A stretch of DNA of 64,000 nt, from NCBI RefSeq assembly GCF_003755175.1, contig NZ_RKHX01000003.1, forward strand, positions 434,001-498,000, given 5' to 3'. Below the pieces are notes generated by a model. It worked only from the letters and a program-made list of their open reading frames with translations. It searched no databases and was not told the origin of the DNA. Made by a program: the position numbers and the translations under genes. The stretch is from Cellulomonas sp. PhB150 (lineage in GTDB: Bacteria; Actinomycetota; Actinomycetes; Actinomycetales; Cellulomonadaceae). Positions 1-7,584 of this stretch are shown here, piece by piece (the first letter of the stretch is position 1; every line of letters starts with the position of its first letter).

Positions 1-40
1 GATCCTCGACGGGATCGAGGCGATGATCGCCCGCGCCTGA
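1..40 (+). CDS. 3' end of an unidentified coding sequence (partial)
   Basis: The frame beginning at base 2 reads ILDGIEAMIARA and ends at a TGA at 38-40. Only 12 residues are inside the window, so the product cannot be identified. The reading frame is supported only by the in-frame stop and by strong third-position GC, as in the neighbouring genes. Confidence 0.4.
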   Translation, partial: ILDGIEAMIARA

Positions 41-161
41 GCCCGGACCCCACGGCCCGCCTGAGCCTCGAGCCGACCACAGCCCCGGGGCCGGGCGCCC
101 GCGTCCACAATTCGCCCCGGAACCCTGCCCCGATGTCGGAGCGCAGCGGCAGACTCACCCC

Positions 162-812
162 ATGACCGATGTCGCCCTGGGCAACGCCGCCGCGGGGACC
201 ACCTCCGTGGATCCTGCCGCCGCCCCCGCCAGCACCCTCACCGCCCGGCGCTGCTTCGGCGACGGCAACCCGCTGTACGAGCGCTACCACGACGAGGAGT
301 GGGGCGTGCCGGTGCACGGCGAGCACGCCCTGTACGAGCGGTTCACCCTCGAGGCGTTCCAGTCCGGCCTCGCCTGGATCACCGTCCTGCGCAAGCGCCC
401 CGCGTTCCGCGAGGCGTTCGCCGACTTCGACCCCGAGGTCGTGGCTGAGTACGACGACACCGACGTGGCCCGCCTCATGGCCGACGCGTCGATCGTCCGC
501 AACCGCGCCAAGATCGACGCCGCGATCGCCAACGCCCGCGCCCTGCGGGACCTGCACGCAGCCGGCGGCACGCTCGACCAGATCCTGTGGTCGTTCGCAC
601 CCGACCGCTCCGACTGGGTCCGCCCGTCCACGTGGGCCGGCCTGGCGGCGACGACACCCGAGTCGAAGGCACTCGCCAAGGAGCTCAAGGCCCGCGGTTT
701 CCGGTTCGTCGGCCCGACCACGGCCTACGCCGCGATGCAGGCCTGCGGCGTCGTCGACGACCACCTCGCAGGGTGCCCCGTCGTCCTCGCGCGCACGCCC
801 ACCACCGCCTGA
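162..812 (+). CDS. tag: DNA-3-methyladenine glycosylase I
   Basis: Base-excision repair glycosylase that removes 3-methyladenine from alkylated DNA. The 216-residue protein carries the family signature: the CFGDGNPLYERYHDEEWG segment from residue 31, the helix-hairpin-helix core, and the C-terminal DDHLAGC. Cys31, His43 and the C-terminal His and Cys match the zinc snap known in E. coli Tag. About 30 low-complexity Ala/Thr/Pro residues precede the conserved domain, as in many actinobacterial Tag proteins. The ATG has no convincing Shine-Dalgarno. CAGACT lies at 150-155, six nt before the start, so a leaderless transcript is possible. It stands alone, with about 100 bp before the next gene. 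Confidence 0.93.
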   Translation: MTDVALGNAAAGTTSVDPAAAPASTLTARRCFGDGNPLYERYHDEEWGVPVHGEHALYERFTLEAFQSGLAWITVLRKRPAFREAFADFDPEVVAEYDDTDVARLMADASIVRNRAKIDAAIANARALRDLHAAGGTLDQILWSFAPDRSDWVRPSTWAGLAATTPESKALAKELKARGFRFVGPTTAYAAMQACGVVDDHLAGCPVVLARTPTTA

Positions 813-901
813 CCGCCGCACCCGGTGCAGGTGGCTGCCGCGCGTTGCTCCTGGCGGGTGACGTTGCCCGTGCGGAGTTCTGCCACGTCCCCCTAACGGG
901 C

Positions 902-907
902 TACTCT
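902..907 (+). promoter_or_regulatory. TACTCT -10 box, probable leaderless promoter
   Basis: TACTCT fits the actinobacterial -10 consensus TANNNT and ends 7 nt before the ATG at 915. No Shine-Dalgarno lies in between, so transcription would begin at or next to the start codon. The same box and spacing recur before other genes in the window. Confidence 0.5.
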
Positions 908-914
908 GCCGCGC

Positions 915-1127
915 ATGACCGATCTGCCCCGCAGCGAGCCCGGCGACGACGCCGCACGTGCCGCACGCGAGGCGCTGGTCGGATCGGCCGCCCCGGACGC
1001 GTCCATCCTCGCGGCGGTCCAGGACGGCCTGATGTCCGTCCCTGCGCCCGCGCCGAGCTCGTGGTTCGACGTCCCGTCGCAGCGCCAGCGCCCCCAGCCC
1101 TTCACGCCGCCCCGCCGCCGCGGCTGA
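915..1127 (+). CDS. small hypothetical protein, 70 aa
   Basis: Unrecognised small protein. The N-terminal half is acidic and Ala-rich, and the C-terminal third is Pro/Arg-rich, ending in PPRRRG. There is no signal peptide or membrane segment. Support for it being real: the start codon sits 7 nt after a good TACTCT -10 box, and codon third positions are strongly GC. It is isolated between tag and the met genes. No function can be assigned. Confidence 0.5.
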   Translation: MTDLPRSEPGDDAARAAREALVGSAAPDASILAAVQDGLMSVPAPAPSSWFDVPSQRQRPQPFTPPRRRG

Positions 1128-1307
1128 TCCGCAGAGGCCGGCCCCCCAGCCCGGCCCGCCCCGCTCGCGTCCGGCTGGTCCCGGCACCGCTGCGTTCAGC
1201 GTTCCTGCCGCCAGGCGCGACCAACGCTGAGCACAAGCGCGTCGGATCGGCTCTTGCGTTGCCAGCAGCCGTGGTGCGGACTCCGTCGTCTCACTGACTG
1301 GGAAACC

Positions 1308-1337
1308 TTGCCCACGATGCGAGAGCGTGGCTAATCT
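1308..1337 (+). promoter_or_regulatory. promoter for the SAM riboswitch-metF-metE transcript
   Basis: TTGCCC (1308-1313) and TAATCT (1332-1337) are separated by 18 bp and sit just upstream of the riboswitch P1 stem at 1346. The predicted transcript start near 1344 would place the aptamer at the very 5' end of the mRNA. This is inferred from consensus and position only. Confidence 0.5.
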
Positions 1338-1340
1338 TCA

Positions 1341-1436
1341 GCCAACCATCCAGAGCGGCCGAGAGACCTGGCTCATTGACGCCGCAGCAACCCCCTTCGC
1401 GACGAGGGTGTGGGTGCTTCCGCCAGGACCGATGGA
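1341..1436 (+). promoter_or_regulatory. SAM-I (S box) riboswitch
   Basis: Senses S-adenosylmethionine to repress methionine biosynthesis. Core SAM-I elements are visible in order: P1 5' strand CCATC (1346-1350), AGAGCGGCCGAGAGACCTGG, the TGACGCCGCAGCAACC block, a P3 hairpin around CCCCTTCGCGACGAGGG, GGTGCTTCC, and P1 3' strand GATGG (1431-1435). It lies directly before metF-metE. No intrinsic terminator follows, and the aptamer abuts the coding region, so control is probably translational. SAM-IV, common in other actinobacteria, was considered, but the conserved core and order fit SAM-I better. Confidence 0.85.
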
Positions 1437-2525
1437 GTGAACCATGTCGCAGACCTCGTGTCTGAGCACCCTCGGGTCCGCCGCGTGAGCGCCGCGACCG
1501 TGGAACCGCGCACCCCGGCCGTGCACGCCGCGCCCGCACTGCGCCCGTTGGCGTCGGTGGACCGGCCGACGGTCTCGTTCGAGCTGTTCCCGCCCCGCAA
1601 CCCGCACGCCGCACCCCGGCTGTGGGAGACCATCCGCGCCATCGAGGACGTCCGTCCGGACTTCGTCTCGGTGACGTACGGCGCCTCGGGCAAGACGCGG
1701 GAGACCAGCCGCACGCTCGTCACCCAGCTGCTGCGCGAGACGACCCTCAACCCGATCGCGCACCTGACCTGCGTGGGGACCAGCCGCGCCGAGGTGACCG
1801 CGATCGTCGAGGAGTTCCTCGACGAGGGCGTGCGCTCGTTCCTCGCGCTGCGCGGCGACCCGCCCGTGGACCAGCCCGACTGGCAGCCGCACCCGGAGGG
1901 CCTGAACACCGCCGGGGAGCTGGTCGAGCTGCTGCGCGAGATCGAGTCGCAGCGCTGCATCGCCAGCCCGTCGCAGGCCGTGCGCGCCCGCGTGCGTCCC
2001 CTGTCGATCTCGGTGGCGGCCTTCCCGCGGGGCAACGCCGCGACCGGGGGCACCCGTGCGCAGGACGTCGCCTCGCTGCTGGCCAAGCAGGAGGCCGGCG
2101 CCGACTTCGCCATCACGCAGGTGTTCTTCGACGCCGACGCCTACCTCGGTCTGGTCGCCGAGGCGCGCGAGGCCGGCGTCGTGATCCCGATCATCCCGGG
2201 CATCATCCCGACGACCGACCCGGCCCGCCTGCTGCGCGTGCAGGAGCTCACCGGCGTCCCGGTGCCACGGTCGCTCCTCGACCTGCTGGGCAACGCCGAC
2301 GGCGAGGCCGACCAGCACCGGCGCGGCATCCGCGCCGGCATCGACCTGATCAACGGCGTGCTCGACGGTGGGGCGCCCGGCGTCCACGTCTACACGTTCA
2401 ACAAGCACCACGCGGCCCTCGACCTCCTCGAGGGCGCGCAGCTGCACGGCGGAGCGGGCACCTCGTCCCGCACCGGTGCAGCCCCTGACCCCGTGCCCTC
2501 AGTACCGACTACCCCCGAAGGCTGA
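1437..2525 (+). CDS. metF: 5,10-methylenetetrahydrofolate reductase
   Basis: FAD enzyme that reduces methylene-THF to methyl-THF, the methyl donor for MetE. The family motif TVSFELFPPR appears near the N-terminus, followed by VTYGASGKTRETS, HLTCVG, RGDPP and the QVFFDADAYL segment of the TIM barrel. The start is uncertain. GTG at 1437 has AGGA eight nt upstream, inside the 3' side of the riboswitch. GTG codons at 1458 and 1485 are alternatives without a clear ribosome site. An upstream GTG at 1410 would lie within the aptamer and is unlikely. metE begins 6 nt after the stop, so the two form one riboswitch-controlled operon. Confidence 0.93.
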   Translation: MNHVADLVSEHPRVRRVSAATVEPRTPAVHAAPALRPLASVDRPTVSFELFPPRNPHAAPRLWETIRAIEDVRPDFVSVTYGASGKTRETSRTLVTQLLRETTLNPIAHLTCVGTSRAEVTAIVEEFLDEGVRSFLALRGDPPVDQPDWQPHPEGLNTAGELVELLREIESQRCIASPSQAVRARVRPLSISVAAFPRGNAATGGTRAQDVASLLAKQEAGADFAITQVFFDADAYLGLVAEAREAGVVIPIIPGIIPTTDPARLLRVQELTGVPVPRSLLDLLGNADGEADQHRRGIRAGIDLINGVLDGGAPGVHVYTFNKHHAALDLLEGAQLHGGAGTSSRTGAAPDPVPSVPTTPEG

Positions 2526-2531
2526 TCTCCC

Positions 2532-4850
2532 ATGAGCAACGTCCCCCAGTTCCCGGCCGGCTCCGTCCTCGGCTACCCGCGCATCGGGCCGCGTCGCGAG
2601 CTCAAGAAGGCCATCGAGGCGTTCTGGGCCGGCAAGACGTCGGCCGACGAGGTCGAGGCCACCGCCGCCGACCTGCGCCGCCGCACCCGCACCCGCCTGG
2701 CCGAGCTCGGCCTGCCCACCGACGTCCCGGCCATCCCGAGCGCCTTCTCGTTCTACGACCACGTGCTCGACGCGACGGCCGTCGTCGGCGCCGTGCCGGC
2801 CCGCTTCGCCGACCTCGTCACCGACGGCGGCCTGGACCTCGCCGGCTACTCGACGGTCGCCCGCGGCCGCGGCGACGACCTGCCGCTCGAGATGACCAAG
2901 TGGTTCGACACCAACTACCACTACCTGGTGCCGGAGATCGGCCCCGAGACCGTGTTCAGCTACTCGAGCGACCGCCCGGTCCGTGAGTTCGCGGAGGCCC
3001 TCGCCGAGGGCGTCGTCACGCGGCCCGTCATCGTCGGCCCGGTCACCTACCTCGCGCTGGCGAAGGCCACCGAGGGCTCGCCCGAGGACTTCGCACCCAT
3101 CGACCGCCTGCAGGACATCCTGCCGGTCTACGTGCAGCTGCTGGCCGAGCTCGCCGCCGCGGGCGCCACGTGGGTGCAGCTCGAGGAGCCGGCGCTCGTC
3201 TCCGACTCGATCGAAGTTCCCGCCGAGCGTCTGCTCGCGGCCGTCGTCGAGGCCTACGGCGTGCTGACCGGCGCGGAGAGCCGCCCGGCGATCTTCGTCG
3301 CGGCCCCCTACGGCGACCTGGGCGCGGCGCTGCCCGTGCTCGCGGCGACCGACGTCGAGGCCATCGGCATCGACCTGGTCCGCGGCGACGTCCCCGCCGA
3401 GGCCGTCCCCGGCCTGGAGACCAAGACGCTGGTGGCCGGCGTGATCGACGGCCACAACATCTGGCGCGCCGACCTCGACGCGAAGCTCGCGATCCTCGAG
3501 CGCCTGGAGAACCTCGGCGCCGCCGCGGTCACCGTCGGCACGTCGACGAGCCTCTTCCACGTCCCGCACACCACCGAGGACGAGCCGAACCTCGACGCGA
3601 CCCTGAAGAGCTGGCTCGCGTTCGCGGACCAGAAGGTCCGCGAGGTCGTCGTGCTCGCCGAGGGCCTGACCGAGGGCCGCGAGGCCATCCACGAGCAGCT
3701 GCTCGAGGCCTCCGACGCGGTGAACTCCCGCAAGACCGCCCCCGGCGTGGTGCGTCCCGAGGTCCGTGACCGGGTGGCCGCCCTCACCGAGGACGCGTTC
3801 AACCGCGGCGACTTCGAGACGCGCAAGAAGGCCCAGGCCGAGCGCCTCGACCTCCCGCCGCTGCCGACCACGACGATCGGCTCGTTCCCCCAGACGCCCG
3901 AGATCCGCAAGGCCCGCGCGGCCTTCGTCAAGGGCGAGCTGACGGCGGGGCAGTACGAGGACGAGATGAAGGCGGAGATCGCCCGCGTCGTCGAGCTGCA
4001 GGAGCAGATCGGCCTCGACGTGCTGGTGCACGGCGAGCCCGAGCGCAACGACATGGTGCAGTACTTCGCGGAGAACCTCGACGGGTTCGCCGTGACCGAG
4101 AACGGCTGGGTCCAGTCGTACGGCTCGCGCTGCACCCGCCCCTCGATCCTGTGGGGCGACGTGTCCCGCCCGGCGCCGATCACGGTGGCCTGGGCGCAGT
4201 ACGCGCAGTCGCTGACCCAGAAGCACATGAAGGGCATGCTCACCGGCCCGGTGACGATCCTGGCCTGGTCCTTCGTCCGCGACGACCAGCCGCTCGGGGA
4301 CACCGCCAACCAGGTCGGGCTCGCGCTGCGCGACGAGATCAACGACCTCGAGGCCGCCGGCATCGCGATCATCCAGGTCGACGAGCCCGCCCTGCGCGAG
4401 CTGCTGCCCCTGCGCGCCGAGGACCACGCGGCGTACCTGGACTGGTCGGTCCGCTCGTTCCGCCTCTCGACGGCGGGCGTGCGCGAGGACACCCAGATCC
4501 ACACGCACCTGTGCTACTCGGAGTTCGGCCAGATCATGGGCGCGATCGACGGCCTCGACGCCGACGTGACGTCCATCGAGGCCGCGCGCTCGAAGATGGA
4601 GATTCTCGGCGACATCGCCGCGGCGGGCTACCCGCGCGCCGTCGGCCCGGGCGTCTACGACATCCACTCGCCGCGCGTCCCCTCGGAGGCCGAGGTCACC
4701 GAGCTGCTCGCCGACGCGGTCAAGGCCATCGCGGTCGACCAGCTCTGGGTCAACCCGGACTGCGGCCTGAAGACCCGCCGCTACGAGGAGGTCACCCCCT
4801 CGCTCGAGCGCATCCTGGCGGCGACCCGCACGGTCCGCGCCACGCTCTGA
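2532..4850 (+). CDS. metE: cobalamin-independent methionine synthase
   Basis: Transfers the methyl group of methyl-tetrahydrofolate polyglutamate to homocysteine. At 772 residues it is full length, with the two homologous barrels: N-terminal GYPRIGPRRELKKAIEAFW and the C-terminal catalytic domain starting near TTTIGSFPQTPEIRKAR. Zinc and homocysteine ligands are present in IHTHLCYSEFG (about residues 655-665) and NPDCGLKTR (about residue 741). It is co-transcribed with metF, 6 nt apart, behind the SAM-I riboswitch, and is followed by a strong terminator at 4860-4895. Confidence 0.97.
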   Translation: MSNVPQFPAGSVLGYPRIGPRRELKKAIEAFWAGKTSADEVEATAADLRRRTRTRLAELGLPTDVPAIPSAFSFYDHVLDATAVVGAVPARFADLVTDGGLDLAGYSTVARGRGDDLPLEMTKWFDTNYHYLVPEIGPETVFSYSSDRPVREFAEALAEGVVTRPVIVGPVTYLALAKATEGSPEDFAPIDRLQDILPVYVQLLAELAAAGATWVQLEEPALVSDSIEVPAERLLAAVVEAYGVLTGAESRPAIFVAAPYGDLGAALPVLAATDVEAIGIDLVRGDVPAEAVPGLETKTLVAGVIDGHNIWRADLDAKLAILERLENLGAAAVTVGTSTSLFHVPHTTEDEPNLDATLKSWLAFADQKVREVVVLAEGLTEGREAIHEQLLEASDAVNSRKTAPGVVRPEVRDRVAALTEDAFNRGDFETRKKAQAERLDLPPLPTTTIGSFPQTPEIRKARAAFVKGELTAGQYEDEMKAEIARVVELQEQIGLDVLVHGEPERNDMVQYFAENLDGFAVTENGWVQSYGSRCTRPSILWGDVSRPAPITVAWAQYAQSLTQKHMKGMLTGPVTILAWSFVRDDQPLGDTANQVGLALRDEINDLEAAGIAIIQVDEPALRELLPLRAEDHAAYLDWSVRSFRLSTAGVREDTQIHTHLCYSEFGQIMGAIDGLDADVTSIEAARSKMEILGDIAAAGYPRAVGPGVYDIHSPRVPSEAEVTELLADAVKAIAVDQLWVNPDCGLKTRRYEEVTPSLERILAATRTVRATL

Positions 4851-4859
4851 CGCGTCCCC

Positions 4860-4895
4860 GAAGGCCCCGGCCCGCCATGCGCGGCCGGGGCCTTC
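4860..4895 (+). terminator. intrinsic-type terminator after metE
   Basis: GAAGGCCCCGGCC (4860-4872) pairs perfectly with GGCCGGGGCCTTC (4883-4895) around a 10-nt loop, starting 9 nt after the metE stop. A short CGTCGTCC follows instead of a long T tract, as is usual in high-GC actinobacteria. Confidence 0.75.
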
Positions 4896-4974
4896 GTCGT
4901 CCCCGCTCCGGCCGGCCCGCCCCGCTCGGCTCGTCCCCGCTCGATCCGCCCCCGCTCGGCTCGTCGACACGACG

Positions 4975-5060
4975 CATCCCGCCGCACTTGTGGCGGGAGT
5001 CGACCCCTGAGGCCGTCCGCCGCCCCGGGGGGCAACTCCCGCACCAAGTGCGGCGGGATG
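4975..5060. repeat. long palindromic repeat, copy A
   Basis: The left arm (4975-5000) begins CATCCCGCCGCACTTG, and the right arm (5035-5060) ends CAAGTGCGGCGGGATG. The arms pair over 26 nt apart from a 2-nt internal mismatch, around a 34-nt centre. The right arm matches the right arm of the copy at 37201-37285 at 24 of 25 positions, so this is a dispersed repeat rather than a chance hairpin. It sits between the metE terminator and the C-S lyase promoter. Confidence 0.75.
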
Positions 5061-5067
5061 GGTCGGC

Positions 5068-5073
5068 TAGCGT
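5068..5073 (+). promoter_or_regulatory. TAGCGT -10 box, probable leaderless promoter
   Basis: TAGCGT ends 7 nt before the GTG at 5081, and no Shine-Dalgarno intervenes. The -35 region would fall on the right arm of the palindromic repeat ending at 5060. Confidence 0.45.
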
Positions 5074-5080
5074 CGGACCG

Positions 5081-6196
5081 GTGACGATCTTCGACACCGT
5101 CCCCCTCGTCGAGCTCCGCGAGCGCACCAGCATCAAGTGGAGCCAGTACCCGCCGGACGTGCTGCCCTGCTGGGTCGCGGAGATGGACGTGCCGCAACCC
5201 GCGCCGGTGGTCCGCGCGGTCACCGAGGCGATGCGGCTCGGCGACACGGGATACGACGCCGAGGGCCTCAACGGCGAGGCGCTGGCCCCGTTCGTCCAGG
5301 AGCTGTACGGGTGGGAGATCGACGCCGCCACGACTCGGTCGGTGCCGGACGTGATGATCGGCGCCGCGGAGGTGCTGTCGCTCGTCACCGAGAGGGGCGC
5401 CCCGGTGGTCATCAACCCGCCCGTCTACCCGCCGTTCGCGCAGTTCATCGAGCACGCGGGCCGACGAGTGGTCCGCGCGCCGCTCGGCGACGACGGCCGG
5501 CTCGACCTCGACGTGCTCGACTCGGCCTTCGCCCGGGCCAGCGGCGGCGCGTACCTGCTCTGCCACCCGCACAACCCGACGGGCGCGGTGCACACCTCCG
5601 ACGAGCTCGGGGCGGTCGGAGACCTCGCGCGGCGGCACCGGGTGCGTGTGGTGGCCGACGAGATCCACGCCCCGCTCGTCCTGCGCGGCGCCTTCACCCC
5701 GACGACGACCGTCATCCCCGACGCCATCGCGCTGCACTCGGCGTCGAAGGCGTTCAACCTCGCGGGCCTGAAGTCCGCGGTCGCGGTGCCCGGCCCCGAC
5801 GCGGTCGACGACCTGGCGCGCCTGCCCGAGATCATCCGGCACGGGGTGAGCCACCTCGGCACGATCGCGCACGCCGCCGCGTACGCGGAAGGGCGGTCAT
5901 GGCTGGCAGAGGTGCTCGACGGGCTGCGTGCGAACCAGGCTCTCGTCGAGGACCTGCTCGCGGCACAGGTCCCGAAGGCCCGGTGGGAGCCGCCCGCCGC
6001 GACCTACTTCGCGTGGATCGACCTGCGCGCCTACGGTGCCGAGCCGTCGAGGCGCCTGCTGCAGCACGGTCGCCTGGCGGTCAACGACGGTGCGACGTTC
6101 GGCGCTGCCGCCGAGGGGTACGTGCGCCTCAACCTCGCGGCGTCGACGGCGACGCTCACGGAGGCGGTGCGGCGGATGCGGCTCGCGCTGGGCTGA
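5081..6196 (+). CDS. PatB/MalY-family PLP-dependent C-S lyase (cystathionine beta-lyase type)
   Basis: Fold-type I PLP enzyme predicted to cleave the C-S bond of cystathionine or similar thioethers, fitting the adjacent methionine operon. The 371-residue protein has the MalY/PatB signatures: IKWSQYPPDVLPCWVAEMD near the N-terminus, CHPHNPTGAVHT, ADEIHAPLVL, and the PLP-lysine motif HSASKAFNLAGLKSA. The reading frame stays open upstream into metE, but GTG 5081 is chosen because homology begins right after it and a -10 box lies 7 nt before it. Its 3' end overlaps the convergent Nudix gene by 41 bp. The exact substrate (cystathionine or another cysteine conjugate) is not shown by sequence. Confidence 0.88.
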   Translation: MTIFDTVPLVELRERTSIKWSQYPPDVLPCWVAEMDVPQPAPVVRAVTEAMRLGDTGYDAEGLNGEALAPFVQELYGWEIDAATTRSVPDVMIGAAEVLSLVTERGAPVVINPPVYPPFAQFIEHAGRRVVRAPLGDDGRLDLDVLDSAFARASGGAYLLCHPHNPTGAVHTSDELGAVGDLARRHRVRVVADEIHAPLVLRGAFTPTTTVIPDAIALHSASKAFNLAGLKSAVAVPGPDAVDDLARLPEIIRHGVSHLGTIAHAAAYAEGRSWLAEVLDGLRANQALVEDLLAAQVPKARWEPPAATYFAWIDLRAYGAEPSRRLLQHGRLAVNDGATFGAAAEGYVRLNLAASTATLTEAVRRMRLALG

Positions 6197-6617
6197 CGGC
6201 GGCCGGGCTGATGCTGCTGATCGCCTCGACGATCCGCACGTCGGCGTCCAGCCACGGCACCGTCAGCCACCGCCCCGCGGCCAGCCACCGGACCTCGTCG
6301 TGCTCGACGAGCGGAGCGGGCACGCCCTCGGCCAGCTCCGCGTACCAGAGGCGCATCACGTACGTCTCGGTGAGTCGCCACGCACCGTCGTCGGGCCCGA
6401 CGATCTCGGCGCCCAGCTCGACCCGGACCCCGAGCTCTTCACGGAGCTCACGGTGCAGCGCGTCCACGGGGTCCTCGTCGACCTCGACCTTCCCGCCCGG
6501 GAACTCCCACCGGCCCGCGAGCGACGCGGGCACGGCGCGACGAGCGGCGAGCAGTGCTCGGGGGTCGTCGAGGTCGTCCACGATGGCGGCCGCGACGACG
6601 AGCACCGGTTCGGTCAT
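6156..6617 (-). CDS. Nudix hydrolase, MutT/8-oxo-dGTP diphosphatase-like
   Basis: Pyrophosphohydrolase, probably nucleotide-pool sanitation. The Nudix box is visible as GGKVEVDEDPVDALHRELREELGV, following GRWEFPGG, the typical MutT arrangement. The protein has 153 residues and is cytoplasmic, with an Ala/Pro-rich tail. Its last 41 bp run antisense to the end of the C-S lyase gene. Upstream, CAGACT at 6625-6630 sits 7 nt before the ATG, suggesting leaderless expression. Substrate specificity cannot be read from the sequence. Confidence 0.88.
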   Translation of the reverse strand: MTEPVLVVAAAIVDDLDDPRALLAARRAVPASLAGRWEFPGGKVEVDEDPVDALHRELREELGVRVELGAEIVGPDDGAWRLTETYVMRLWYAELAEGVPAPLVEHDEVRWLAAGRWLTVPWLDADVRIVEAISSISPAAVSPARAASAAPPP

Positions 6618-6658
6618 GCGCGCGAGTCTGCCAGGCGCTCGGCCCGGCTCGGAGTCGG

Positions 6659-6895
6659 TCAGCGGATGCCGTGCTCGATCGCCCAGGCCACGGCCTCGGA
6701 GCGGGTCGACACGCCGATCTTGCGGTAGACGCTCCGGACCTGCGACTTCACGGTGTTGCGCGTGACGAACAGGCGGGTGGCGATCTCCTCGAGCGTGACG
6801 TCCTCGCCCAGCTCGGCCAGGACGACGCGCTCGCGGCGCGTGAGGGAGACGGTGACGGCCGAGGTGGCCTGCTCGCTCGTGTCCAGGATGGTCAT
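6659..6895 (-). CDS. stand-alone LuxR-type HTH regulator, 78 aa
   Basis: A bare LuxR/GerE DNA-binding domain: LTRRERVVLAELGEDVTLEEI, then ATRLFVTRNTVKSQVRSVYRK and IGVSTRSEAVAWA cover the four helices, with no receiver or sensor domain. The start at 6895 (MTILDTSEQ) is preceded by GGAGG five nt away. A longer in-frame extension to 6940 lacks such a site. The gene is isolated between Nudix and gcvH with a 270-bp upstream region that is lower in GC than its surroundings. The target is unknown. Confidence 0.85.
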   Translation of the reverse strand: MTILDTSEQATSAVTVSLTRRERVVLAELGEDVTLEEIATRLFVTRNTVKSQVRSVYRKIGVSTRSEAVAWAIEHGIR

Positions 6896-7064
6896 GATGT
6901 CCTCCGGTTCTGACGTGTTCCCGGTCTGCGCCGGGCCCACGATGGGGCTGAGTACCGGATGAGAGCGGGCCCGAGAGTGGTTATGACGCCACTTTCGAAA
7001 CCTGTCTCGTCGTGCCTCGCTGCCCCCACCGCGGCGTGTGTTCTGCCGTCAACAATGAACCGAG

Positions 7065-7076
7065 TACCTCGAGGTA
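7065..7076. other. perfect 12-bp palindrome upstream of the LuxR-type gene
   Basis: TACCTCGAGGTA is self-complementary and lies 170 bp upstream of the regulator start, in the otherwise featureless region 6896-7163. It could be an operator, for example for the regulator itself. The evidence is symmetry and position only. Confidence 0.3.
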
Positions 7077-7163
7077 GATACACCGAGCCCTGGATCCTGC
7101 GGCCATTCACTCTATCGGGCCGTCACGATTCCCCCGTATGGCCGCAATCTGCCGAGGGAGGTC

Positions 7164-7538
7164 TCAGCCCGCGGACTGGGCCGCGTAGGCCTCGGCCGTC
7201 AGGACGGGTCCGGTCTCGGTGACCTCGACCTTGAGCAGCCACCCGGCGCCGAAGGGGTCGGAGTTGACCAGCGACGGGTCGTCGATCGCGGCCTGGTTGA
7301 CCTCGGCGACCGTGCCGCTCACGGGGGAGAAGAGCTCGGAGACCGACTTGGTCGACTCGATCTCGCCGATGACCGAGCCCGCCGTGAGGGACTCGCCGAC
7401 GGCCGGCAGCTCGAGGTAGACGATGTCGCCGAGCGCGTCGGCGGCCACCGAGGTGATGCCGATCGTGGCGGGCGACGCGTCGTCGAGCCACTCGTGCTCG
7501 ACGGTGTAGTGCAGGTGGGCGGGCAGCTCGACGGTCAT
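7164..7538 (-). CDS. gcvH: glycine cleavage system H protein
   Basis: Lipoyl carrier protein that shuttles the aminomethyl group between GcvP and GcvT. The 124-residue protein has the lipoylation site in EIESTKSVSE, with Lys64 as the predicted lipoyl lysine, and the usual HEWL motif near the N-terminus. The start at MTVELPAHLHYT matches family length. An upstream in-frame extension into the intergenic space is rejected. It is last in the gcvP-gcvT-gcvH operon, 46 bp after gcvT, under the glycine riboswitch. Confidence 0.95.
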   Translation of the reverse strand: MTVELPAHLHYTVEHEWLDDASPATIGITSVAADALGDIVYLELPAVGESLTAGSVIGEIESTKSVSELFSPVSGTVAEVNQAAIDDPSLVNSDPFGAGWLLKVEVTETGPVLTAEAYAAQSAG

Positions 7539-7584
7539 GGGGCTTCTCTCTCGGCGTGCGGGCTGGGCTGGGTGTGACTCGGTT

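Noticed and set aside
1410..1436. metF start at GTG 1410
   Set aside because: It lies within the riboswitch aptamer core, and the encoded residues do not belong to the MetF family.
2499..4970. Very long open frame antisense to metE
   Set aside because: High third-position GC in metE keeps other frames open. The antisense protein is Arg/Asp/Gly-biased with no recognisable domain, and the plus strand encodes a complete MetE.
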